Assembly (NCBI GenBank): GCA_023428365.1
Contig: JAEYYQ010000650.1
Location: 1 to 5,095 of the forward strand
Source: Pseudomonadota bacterium
GTDB lineage: Bacteria > Pseudomonadota > Alphaproteobacteria > Rhizobiales > Hyphomicrobiaceae
Direction: 5' to 3'
DNA: 5,095 nt
Part shown: positions 1 to 5,095 of the stretch, piece after piece
Numbering within the stretch: the stretch's first letter is position 1
How the letters are laid out: each line of letters starts with the position of its first letter
The notes under the pieces: generated by a model
Database searches by the model: none
Told to the model about the DNA's origin: nothing
The model's input: only the letters and a program-made list of their open reading frames with translations
Position numbers and translations under genes: made by a program

Positions 1-20
1 ACGAACAAAAATGAGCGCAT
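1..20 (-). CDS. Start of a probable CitE/HpcH-type CoA-ester lyase (partial, 7 codons)
   Basis: Only the first seven codons are inside the window, with the ATG at 20-18, reading M-R-S-F-L-F-V. This matches the usual N-terminal beta strand (MRS-x-LFVP) of the HpcH/HpaI aldolase / citrate lyase beta-subunit-like family, which cleaves or hydrolyses CoA thioesters such as malyl-CoA, methylmalyl-CoA or citramalyl-CoA. The start lies 18 nt after the stop of the MaoC-type hydratase, on the same strand. A GAGGA at 31-35 sits 10 nt before the ATG. MaoC-type hydratases and CitE-like lyases are often neighbours, which supports the reading. Seven residues are thin evidence, so the family call is an inference from start, spacing and context. 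The gene continues beyond the left edge. Confidence 0.5.
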
Positions 21-38
21 TTCCTGGATTTCCTCGCC

Positions 39-497
39 TCAGGCGTCTTGTGGCTTCTTGCGCATGAAAGCTTGCCGCCGGCATTCGGCCACGAGATCTC
101 CATGCTGATTGTAGGCGCGATGATGGAACTCGACGAGACCGGCATCGGGCCGTGAGCGGCTCTCTCGCTTCGCCAGTACTTCGGTTTTCACGCGTATCGT
201 ATCGCCATGAAAAACGGGCTTGCCGAATTTCACCTCGGTCATACCGAGATTAGCAATAGTGGTGCCGAGCGTGGTGTCGGACACTGAAATGCCGATCATC
301 AGGCCCAGCGTGAACAGGCTGTTGACCAGCGGCTTGCCCCACTCAGTGCTGGCGGCGAACTGGTGGTCGATGTGCAGGGGCTGCGGATTGAGCGTGAGAC
401 AGGAAAACAGCGTGTTGTCCATCTCTGTAACCGTTCGGCCAATCGCATGTTCGAAGATGCGGCCGACCTCGAATTCCTCGAAATAGAGTCCTCCCAT
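39..497 (-). CDS. MaoC-family hot-dog (R)-hydratase/dehydratase
   Basis: A 152-residue protein of the MaoC-like single hot-dog fold, the usual length for one-domain members. Family enzymes are cytoplasmic and add or remove water on enoyl-CoA or branched CoA esters. The N-terminus (YFEEFEVG, residues 5-12) is the typical family opening. The active-site loop is at residues 36-44 (LNPQPLHID) with the conserved histidine at 42. A central segment EVKFGKPVFHGDTIRV (88-103) is the usual strand carrying PVFxGDT. In PhaJ-type hydratases the catalytic pair is Asp/His in D-x-N-P-x-H; here the Asp position appears to be Asn37, as in the mesaconyl-/methylmalyl-CoA-type subgroup, so the substrate may be a branched C4-C5 CoA ester (inference). 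The ATG at 497 is preceded by AAGGAG (504-509) with a 6-nt spacer. It follows the NAD kinase by 17 nt and precedes the probable CitE-like start by 18 nt. Family is sure; substrate unknown. Confidence 0.9.
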   Translation of the reverse strand: MGGLYFEEFEVGRIFEHAIGRTVTEMDNTLFSCLTLNPQPLHIDHQFAASTEWGKPLVNSLFTLGLMIGISVSDTTLGTTIANLGMTEVKFGKPVFHGDTIRVKTEVLAKRESRSRPDAGLVEFHHRAYNQHGDLVAECRRQAFMRKKPQDA

Positions 498-514
498 CCT
501 GTGCTCCTTGCTGA

Positions 515-1297
515 TCAGTAGCGAAACTGCTCCGACAGGATGCGCTCGTCCAGACTGTGTCCCGGATCGAACATCATATAGAGGTCAATCTGGCGCGCTT
601 CCTCGACATCAACGCACACGACAGCGCGCGTCTCAGCGTGATCGGCCACCGCGCTGACAGGGCGTTTGTCGGCCTCCAAGACGGTGATGCGGATATGCGC
701 GCCATTCGGCAAGAGTGCGCCGCGCCAGCGTCGCGGTCGGAACGGGCTGATCGGCGTCAGCGCCAAAAGCGGCGCATCGATCGGCAGGATCGGGCCGTAC
801 GCCGAGAGATTATAGGCGGTAGAGCCAGCGGGCGTTGACACGAGCACGCCGTCGCAGATCAGCTCCTCCAGCCGCATCTTGCCATCGACCTCGATGGCCA
901 GCTTCGCCGCCTGATGCGTCTGCCGGAACAGCGACACTTCATTGATCGCGAGTTCTCGATAGGTATTGCCGTGCCGGTCGCGGGCCGTCATCGCGAGGGG
1001 ATGAATGCGGCTCACTTCGGCGCCTGCCAGCCGAGATCGCAGGTCATCCTCCCGATACTCGTTCATCAGGAAGCCGACCGAGCCGCGGTTCATGCCGTAG
1101 ATCGGAATCTGATCCGTCATGTATTTGTGCAGCGTCTGCAGCATCAGACCATCGCCGCCGAGCGCGACAATCGCATCCGCCTCGCGCGGATCGACGTTGC
1201 CGTACTGCTGCGACAGCCGCGCCAAAGCGGCGCAAGCCTCAGCGTTATCGCTGGCTACGAATGCGATCTTCTCGAATTTGCGCGTCGGCTTTGGCAT
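515..1297 (-). CDS. nadK: NAD kinase
   Basis: ATP-dependent NAD kinase (also called ppnK), which phosphorylates NAD to NADP in the cytoplasm. With the start chosen here it has 260 residues, close to the length I recall for rhizobial homologues. Diagnostic motifs are GGDG at 47-50 (Asp49 catalytic/ATP site), the [13 protein letters not shown] segment (67-79) after it, the NE pair at 119-120 that binds the NAD ribose, and the glycine-rich [15 protein letters not shown] (149-163). The [11 protein letters not shown] segment is typical of the Bradyrhizobium/Rhodopseudomonas branch. An in-frame ATG at 1315 would add six residues (MERTHR). I prefer 1297 because the protein then begins as in relatives (short basic leader followed by an IAFVAS strand), but neither start has a strong SD. 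It heads a probable operon with the MaoC-type hydratase and is divergent from cutA; its promoter must lie in or near the cutA 5' end. Confidence 0.95.
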   Translation of the reverse strand: MPKPTRKFEKIAFVASDNAEACAALARLSQQYGNVDPREADAIVALGGDGLMLQTLHKYMTDQIPIYGMNRGSVGFLMNEYREDDLRSRLAGAEVSRIHPLAMTARDRHGNTYRELAINEVSLFRQTHQAAKLAIEVDGKMRLEELICDGVLVSTPAGSTAYNLSAYGPILPIDAPLLALTPISPFRPRRWRGALLPNGAHIRITVLEADKRPVSAVADHAETRAVVCVDVEEARQIDLYMMFDPGHSLDERILSEQFRY

Positions 1298-1318
1298 TCT
1301 GTGCGTTCGTTCCATAAG
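1291..1318 (+). promoter_or_regulatory. Possible sigma70-type promoter for cutA-eda
   Basis: TTGGCA at 1291-1296 (five of six matches to TTGACA) is followed after 16 nt by CATAAG at 1313-1318 (four of six to TATAAT). Transcription would begin near 1325, giving a leader of about 32 nt before the cutA GTG at 1357. The -35 element would overlap the start codon of the divergent NAD kinase gene. The placement is good, but the -10 match is weak and alphaproteobacterial promoters are loosely conserved, so this is a candidate only. Confidence 0.3.
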
Positions 1319-1342
1319 TCCGGCGCTGAAGATCCGGTAGGC

Positions 1343-1347
1343 GGAGG
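1343..1347 (+). promoter_or_regulatory. Ribosome binding site of cutA
   Basis: GGAGG ends 9 nt before the GTG at 1357. It supports GTG as the cutA start, since no ATG lies near the beginning of the conserved region. Confidence 0.7.
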
Positions 1348-1356
1348 CTCGCTCAA

Positions 1357-1692
1357 GTGCAGGAAAACGACAAGGCCGTTCTCATCTACTCGACATTTCC
1401 GTCGCCGGAGGCTGCTGAAGTGGCCGGAACCAAGCTGGTGAACCAGGGCTTGGCGGCTTGCATCAACATCATTCCGGGCATGACATCCATCTATATCTGG
1501 GAAGGCCAGCTCCAGCGCGACAGTGAGGCCGTCATGGTTATCAAAACGCGCAAATCTCTGGCGGATGCAGCAATTGCGGAAGCAAGGCGGCATCATCCCT
1601 ACGATAATCCGGCCTTCGTCGTTTTGCCTGTCGAAGGCGGGTCAGCCGACTTTCTGCGCTGGATCACGGAGCAGACGACGGATAAACGATAG
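1357..1692 (+). CDS. cutA: CutA1 divalent-cation tolerance protein
   Basis: A 111-residue CutA1 protein, the same size as the E. coli protein (112). The family forms a very stable ferredoxin-like homotrimer resembling PII proteins. It is linked to copper/divalent-cation tolerance in E. coli, but its molecular job is still unsettled. Visible signatures are the first strand ending in YSTFPS (11-16), [19 protein letters not shown] (32-50), the [10 protein letters not shown] strand (55-64) and the HPYDNPAF motif (80-87). Cys35 and His80 are at conserved positions. The N-terminal Cys that binds copper in E. coli (Cys16) is not present here; the first strand has Ser/Thr instead. The start is GTG with GGAGG 9 nt upstream. 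The gene is first in the plus-strand cluster; eda follows 22 nt after its stop, so the two are probably co-transcribed. Confidence 0.95.
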   Translation: MQENDKAVLIYSTFPSPEAAEVAGTKLVNQGLAACINIIPGMTSIYIWEGQLQRDSEAVMVIKTRKSLADAAIAEARRHHPYDNPAFVVLPVEGGSADFLRWITEQTTDKR

Positions 1693-1702
1693 ACCCAGCG
1701 GC

Positions 1703-1710
1703 AAGGAGGT
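1703..1710 (+). promoter_or_regulatory. Strong ribosome binding site of eda
   Basis: AAGGAGGT is a perfect eight-base match to the SD consensus, ending 4 nt before the GTG at 1715. It decides the start of eda: the reading frame is open further upstream into cutA, but that extension is not part of the protein. Confidence 0.85.
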
Positions 1711-1714
1711 CAAA

Positions 1715-2353
1715 GTGCAGCACAAGCTCAATCCACGGCTGGCGGACGAACTGCGACGCGTCGCAGTTGTGCCGGTGCTGACCATCGACAAGGTGGAAAC
1801 AGCGCTGCCACTCGCGCAAGCGCTGGTGCGGGGCGGCCTGACGATTCTCGAGATCACGCTGCGCACCCCCGTGGCGCTGGCCGCGATGCGGCAAATGGCC
1901 GAGAATATCCCCGGAGCCCTCATTGGCGCAGGCACCGTCCTGACGCCAGAGCAAGGCCAAGATGCCATCGACGCTGGTGCGCGGTTCCTGGTCTCTCCCG
2001 GCATGACGCCGAGCTTGCTGGAAGCCGCGCATGGCTGGAACGTGCCATTTCTGCCAGGCGCCGCAACGGCTTCGGAGGCGATGGCCCTGTCCGATCTCGG
2101 CTATCGTGTATTGAAGTTTTTCCCAGCCGAGCCCGCAGGCGGCGTGCCCGCCCTCAAGGCGCTCGGCGCCCCCCTCGCGGACATCAAGTTCTGCCCCACC
2201 GGCGGCATCGATCTCGCCAAAGCGCCGAGCTATCTCTCGCTGCCAAATGTGATCACGGTTGGCGGCTCGTGGGTCGCACCGGCCAAGGCAATCGCGGCCG
2301 GCGACTGGGACACCATCGAGAAGCTGGCGCGGGAGGCTTCCACTCTCCGCTGA
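1715..2353 (+). CDS. eda: KDPG/KHG aldolase (2-dehydro-3-deoxy-phosphogluconate aldolase)
   Basis: Class I aldolase that cleaves 2-keto-3-deoxy-6-phosphogluconate to pyruvate and glyceraldehyde-3-phosphate, the last step of the Entner-Doudoroff pathway; many members also split 4-hydroxy-2-oxoglutarate. It is 212 residues long, against 213 in E. coli, and is a single TIM barrel. The catalytic set is complete: Glu46 and Arg50 in LEITLRTP (45-52), and the Schiff-base Lys134 in VLKFFPAE (132-139). These correspond to E. coli Glu45, Arg49 and Lys133. GAGTVLT (71-77), SPGMTP (94-99), LPGAATASE (113-121) and PTGGI (161-165) are the usual phosphate- and substrate-binding loops. The GTG start is fixed by a perfect SD 4 nt upstream. 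It lies 22 nt after cutA and 35 nt before a methyltransferase. The dehydratase partner edd is not in the window. A galactonate-type (DgoA) role is less likely but cannot be excluded. Confidence 0.95.
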   Translation: MQHKLNPRLADELRRVAVVPVLTIDKVETALPLAQALVRGGLTILEITLRTPVALAAMRQMAENIPGALIGAGTVLTPEQGQDAIDAGARFLVSPGMTPSLLEAAHGWNVPFLPGAATASEAMALSDLGYRVLKFFPAEPAGGVPALKALGAPLADIKFCPTGGIDLAKAPSYLSLPNVITVGGSWVAPAKAIAAGDWDTIEKLAREASTLR

Positions 2354-2388
2354 TTTTTCCGGCTAACACCACACACGCGACGAATGCC

Positions 2389-3117
2389 ATGGCGCAGAAT
2401 ATCTACGACGACCCGCACTTCTTCGCGGCCTACAATCAACTTCCACGTTCGGTGGAAGGCTTGGCCGGAGCACCGGAATGGGCATCCATTCGCGCTCTGC
2501 TGCCGGACCTGAACGGGCGGCGCATCGTGGATTTGGGATGCGGGTTCGGGTGGTTTGCCCGGTGGGCGCGCGACCATGGCGCAGCCAGCGTTCTCGGCCT
2601 TGATATTTCCGAAAACATGCTCGCCCGCGCCCGTGCGGCGACGCCCGATCCTCGGGTTGAGTACATCGCGGCCGATCTCGACAGGCTGGAGCTTCCTGCA
2701 GGCAACTTCGATTTTGCGTTCAGTTCACTTGCGTTGCACTACGTCGTGGATTTCGCGCCTTTGGTCCGAACCGTTTATCGCGCACTGACACCCGGTTCAT
2801 CGTTCGTATTCAGCATCGAACATCCGATCTTCATGGCACCCGACAGCCCCGGCTGGATGACGGTAGCCGATGGACGGAAAGTCTGGCCACTCAATGGGTA
2901 TAGCCGCGAGGGAGAACGGACGACGAATTGGCTCGCGCCCGGCGTTGTGAAGCAGCACCGCACGTTGGGAACGACGCTGAACACGCTGATCGGCGCAGGC
3001 TTCAACATCCGTCACGTCGAGGAATGGCGGCCAACAGCGGAACAGCTCGCGCGACACCCGGAATGGGCCGGCGAACTGGAGCTGCCGACCTTCCTCATCA
3101 TCGCCGCGCAGAGATAG
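2389..3117 (+). CDS. Class I SAM-dependent methyltransferase, substrate unknown
   Basis: A 242-residue cytoplasmic methyltransferase of the methyltransf_11/25 type. Motif I is VDLGCGFGWFARWA (47-60), which binds the methionine part of SAM. Motif II is LGLDISENML (69-78), with Asp72 expected to hold the ribose hydroxyls. AADLDRLELP (94-103) gives the adenine-contact Asp96, and FDFAFSSLALHYVVD (107-121) is motif IV plus the following helix. The C-terminal third (EHPIFMAP, a WPLNGY segment, then EEWRPT and LPTFLIIAA) is substrate-specific and I cannot tie it to a substrate. The start is ATG at 2389, since the next upstream in-frame codons offer no ATG, GTG or TTG after the eda stop. No clear SD precedes it, unlike the two genes before it, so translation may be weak or coupled. 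It ends 9 nt from the stop of convergent glyS. Confidence 0.9.
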   Translation: MAQNIYDDPHFFAAYNQLPRSVEGLAGAPEWASIRALLPDLNGRRIVDLGCGFGWFARWARDHGAASVLGLDISENMLARARAATPDPRVEYIAADLDRLELPAGNFDFAFSSLALHYVVDFAPLVRTVYRALTPGSSFVFSIEHPIFMAPDSPGWMTVADGRKVWPLNGYSREGERTTNWLAPGVVKQHRTLGTTLNTLIGAGFNIRHVEEWRPTAEQLARHPEWAGELELPTFLIIAAQR

Positions 3118-3140
3118 CGGGCTGCCTTAACCCGCGATCT
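3112..3140. terminator. Imperfect inverted repeat over the convergent stop codons, possible bidirectional terminator
   Basis: Bases 3112-3121 pair with 3131-3140: four pairs (AGAT/ATCT), one A-G mismatch and five pairs (GCGGG/CCCGC), around a 9-nt loop. The repeat contains the end of the methyltransferase gene and the end of glyS, including both stop codons. There is no run of T on either side, so it is not a classic intrinsic terminator; it may end or pause transcription, or protect 3' ends, in both directions. Confidence 0.35.
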
Positions 3141-5095
3141 TCGAGAAATCGGCCACTTCCATCGTCGCGGCGCGGATCTGCGACAGCAGCCGCAGGCGGT
3201 TCTCGCGCAGCGCCGGATCGTCGGCGTTGACGGTCACCTTGTCGAAGAAGGCGTCGACCGGACGGCGCAACTCGGCCAGCGCCTGCATCGCGCCCTTGAA
3301 GTTCTCGACGTTGATGGCAGCGCGCGTGTCCTGCTTCACGCTCTCGATGGCGGCGGCGAGCTTCAGTTCCTCCGGCAGCTTGAGCAGCTTCAGATCGTAG
3401 TCGCCGTCGTAACTGGTTTTGTCCTTCTTCTCCTCGATGCCGAGGATGTTGTTACCGCGCTTCACGCCGGTCAGCAGGTTCGCGCCATCATCGGATTTCA
3501 GGAACTCACCCAGCGCTTCGACACGCTTCACGCTCAGCGCAAGGTCGTCCTGACCGGGCAGCGCGAAGACGGCGTCGATCAGGTCGTGGCGCGCGCCCTG
3601 TTCGCGGAGGTGGACCTTCAGGCGGTCGGCGAAGAAGGTGAGGAGGTCGACGCAGCTATCTGGAATTGAGCGGCCATTCCACTCTAGTTGCTGCCGCAAA
3701 CGCGGCTTTCCCTCATTTCCCTGACCATCAAAAGGTTCGTCAGCCGAACAAAATGCGCCGATCAACGGCAGCCTTAAATCATTTTCCAACAATATCCGGA
3801 TCACGCCCAGCGCGGCGCGCCGCAACTGATATGGATCGCCCGAACCTGTCGGCTTCTCGCCGATGGCCCAGAATCCAACCAGCGTATCGAGCTTGTCCGC
3901 CAGCGCCACCGCGATGGCGACCGTATCGCCCTCTTCCTCGCTCGGCACCGTGTCGGACGGCCCCTTCGGCTTGTAGTGCAGCTCAATGGCGCGCGCGATC
4001 TCGGGCTTCGTTCCCGCGGCTTCGGCGTAATACCGCCCCATCAATCCCTGCAATTCAGGGAACTCGCCAACCATGCCGGACACGAGGTCGGCTTTCGCCA
4101 ACTGAGCCGCGCGCCGTGCATCCTCCGGCACGGCATCGACCGCGCCCGCAATCTGGAAGCTGAGTTCGGCGATGCGTTCGATCCGGTCCCGCTGGCTCCC
4201 GAGCTTCTCGTGGAAGGTCACGCTGCGCAGCGCGCTCGCCATCTCATCGAGCGGCTTTTTGAGATCCTGCTCCCAGAAAAACCGGGCATCGGACAGCCGT
4301 GCGCGGATCACCTTCTCGTTGCCCTCGACGATGGCCGTGCCGCCGTCCTTGGCGATCAGGTTCGAGACCAGCAGGAACCGGTTCGCCAGCTTACCGGTCT
4401 TAGGATCGCGCAGCGCAAAGCATTTCTGGTGCGTACGCAACGATGTGATGATCACCTCAGCCGGGACTTGCAAAAAGTCCTCATCAAAATGGCCCATCAG
4501 CACGGTTGGCCATTCGGTGAGACCGGCGTTTTCCGCCAGAAGCCCGGCATCCTCGACCAGTTGCAGCTTGTGCTTATCCGCCAGCGCGTGCGCCTGCTTC
4601 TCGATCTGCTTGGCGCGCTCCACCGGATCGAGATGCACTTTGTGCGCTTCGAGCTTCTTCTGGTAGTCGGCAAAGCTGTCAACCGCGAATGGCGTCTGGC
4701 CGTGGAAGCGATGGCCGCGCGTGGTGTTGCCGCTCTCACCGCCTGCGATCTCAAACGGCACGACCTTGCTACCCAGCAGGCAGATGATCGAATGCAGCGG
4801 CCGCACCCAGGTGAACGTGCCGGAGCCCCAGCGCATCGACTTCGGCCACGGGAAGCGGCGCATCACATCCGGCACCACCTCGGCGACGATCTCTCCAGCT
4901 GCACGGCCGGGCTTCTCGATGCGGGCGACATAGAAATCACCCTTCTTCGCGTCGGAAACGACCGTCGCCTCACCGATGGTCTTGAGACCGGCAGCTTTGA
5001 GAAACCCCTGCAACGCCTGCTCAGGAGCACCGACGCGCGGCCCCTTGCGTTCCTCGGAGATGCCCGGCGATTTCTCCGGTACGCCCTCGATAACC
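3127..5095 (-). CDS. glyS: Glycyl-tRNA synthetase beta subunit (5' end missing)
   Basis: Beta subunit of the bacterial alpha2-beta2 class II glycyl-tRNA synthetase; with GlyQ it charges tRNA-Gly, the beta chain supplying tRNA recognition. The frame is open to the right edge, giving 655 visible residues. E. coli GlyS has 689, so a few dozen N-terminal residues and the start codon are off-window. The visible part begins just before [10 protein letters not shown] (15-24), a family signature. Further marks are the [10 protein letters not shown] strand region, HYKPKGPSD (373-381), [16 protein letters not shown] (397-412) with [11 protein letters not shown] (420-430) of the HD-like core, and the DALR-type anticodon-binding region from about 485 ([24 protein letters not shown]) to the end. 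An in-frame TTG at 5013 is internal, not the start. Residues 449-481 form a hydrophilic linker of lower GC. The gene order suggests glyQ upstream, beyond the edge. It stops 9 nt from the convergent methyltransferase. Confidence 0.97.
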   Translation of the reverse strand, partial: VIEGVPEKSPGISEERKGPRVGAPEQALQGFLKAAGLKTIGEATVVSDAKKGDFYVARIEKPGRAAGEIVAEVVPDVMRRFPWPKSMRWGSGTFTWVRPLHSIICLLGSKVVPFEIAGGESGNTTRGHRFHGQTPFAVDSFADYQKKLEAHKVHLDPVERAKQIEKQAHALADKHKLQLVEDAGLLAENAGLTEWPTVLMGHFDEDFLQVPAEVIITSLRTHQKCFALRDPKTGKLANRFLLVSNLIAKDGGTAIVEGNEKVIRARLSDARFFWEQDLKKPLDEMASALRSVTFHEKLGSQRDRIERIAELSFQIAGAVDAVPEDARRAAQLAKADLVSGMVGEFPELQGLMGRYYAEAAGTKPEIARAIELHYKPKGPSDTVPSEEEGDTVAIAVALADKLDTLVGFWAIGEKPTGSGDPYQLRRAALGVIRILLENDLRLPLIGAFCSADEPFDGQGNEGKPRLRQQLEWNGRSIPDSCVDLLTFFADRLKVHLREQGARHDLIDAVFALPGQDDLALSVKRVEALGEFLKSDDGANLLTGVKRGNNILGIEEKKDKTSYDGDYDLKLLKLPEELKLAAAIESVKQDTRAAINVENFKGAMQALAELRRPVDAFFDKVTVNADDPALRENRLRLLSQIRAATMEVADFSKIAG

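Noticed and set aside
511..518. Perfect 8-base palindrome CTGATCAG at the NAD kinase stop
   Set aside because: It is short and expected by chance, with no further dyad around it and no partner site in the window.
914..1441. Plus-strand ORF of 175 codons opposite the NAD kinase
   Set aside because: It is antisense to a clear nadK and runs into cutA in another frame. Its Arg/His-rich composition is typical of shadow frames in GC-rich DNA.
1523..1714. A 64-codon in-frame extension upstream of eda
   Set aside because: It overlaps cutA in another frame, has Arg/Ser-rich content without family similarity, and the perfect SD with GTG at 1715 gives the standard 212-residue aldolase.
2332..2358. Possible terminator after eda: GGAG/CTCC stem followed by five T at 2354-2358
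   Set aside because: The stem is only four pairs with a 9-nt loop, and the T run is separated from it, so it is too weak to call.
2269..2388. Forty-codon upstream extension of the methyltransferase, overlapping eda
   Set aside because: It shows the Gly/Arg-rich composition of a shadow frame. The conserved part of the protein begins shortly after the ATG at 2389.
3666..4666. Two plus-strand ORFs (165 and 164 codons) opposite glyS
   Set aside because: Both are rich in Arg, Ser and Pro, have no recognisable domain, and lie wholly opposite well-conserved glyS sequence.
5011..5013. TTG as the start of glyS
   Set aside because: The frame continues upstream to the edge with conserved GlyS sequence ([10 protein letters not shown]), so the TTG is an internal Leu codon and the gene is truncated by the window.

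Overview
The window is chromosomal housekeeping DNA from an alphaproteobacterium. The best guess is Hyphomicrobiales, Nitrobacteraceae/Bradyrhizobium-like (for example Afipia, Oligotropha or Rhodopseudomonas relatives). This rests on GC-rich codon use (roughly 60% GC by eye), GTG starts with strong Shine-Dalgarno (SD) sites, a two-subunit-type glycyl-tRNA synthetase, and an NAD kinase whose sequence reads like the Bradyrhizobium/Rhodopseudomonas branch. The genus is inferred from memory of the families, not from a search.

Layout. On the minus strand, reading right to left from about 1297, lies a tight cluster: NAD kinase (515-1297), a MaoC-type hot-dog hydratase (39-497), and the first seven codons of a third gene (1-20). 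That third start matches the N-terminus of CitE/HpcH-type CoA-ester lyases. Gaps are 17 and 18 nt, so this looks like one operon. Divergent from it on the plus strand lie cutA (1357-1692), eda (1715-2353, 2-keto-3-deoxy-6-phosphogluconate aldolase) and a class I SAM-dependent methyltransferase (2389-3117), with gaps of 22 and 35 nt. The last gene, glyS (glycyl-tRNA synthetase beta subunit), is on the minus strand from 3127 and runs off the right edge, lacking its N-terminus. It converges on the methyltransferase with only 9 nt between the stop codons, and an imperfect inverted repeat covers that junction.

How the genes fit together. The minus-strand cluster joins NADP supply (NAD kinase) with a hydratase and a probable lyase acting on CoA esters. 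The plus-strand cluster joins a small trimeric CutA1 protein with the aldolase that splits KDPG into pyruvate and glyceraldehyde-3-phosphate, and a methyltransferase of unknown substrate. These pairings look like chromosomal neighbourhood rather than a single pathway. The two divergent clusters start within about 60 bp of each other, so their promoters must overlap the opposite genes.

There is no RNA gene, mobile element, CRISPR array or phage gene that I can support, and no gene-free stretch above 60 bp. I found no convincing previously undescribed system. The most interesting points are the low-GC, hydrophilic linker inside glyS, the altered hydratase motif in the MaoC protein, the palindrome across the convergent stop codons, and the edge fragment that suggests a MaoC-lyase pair.
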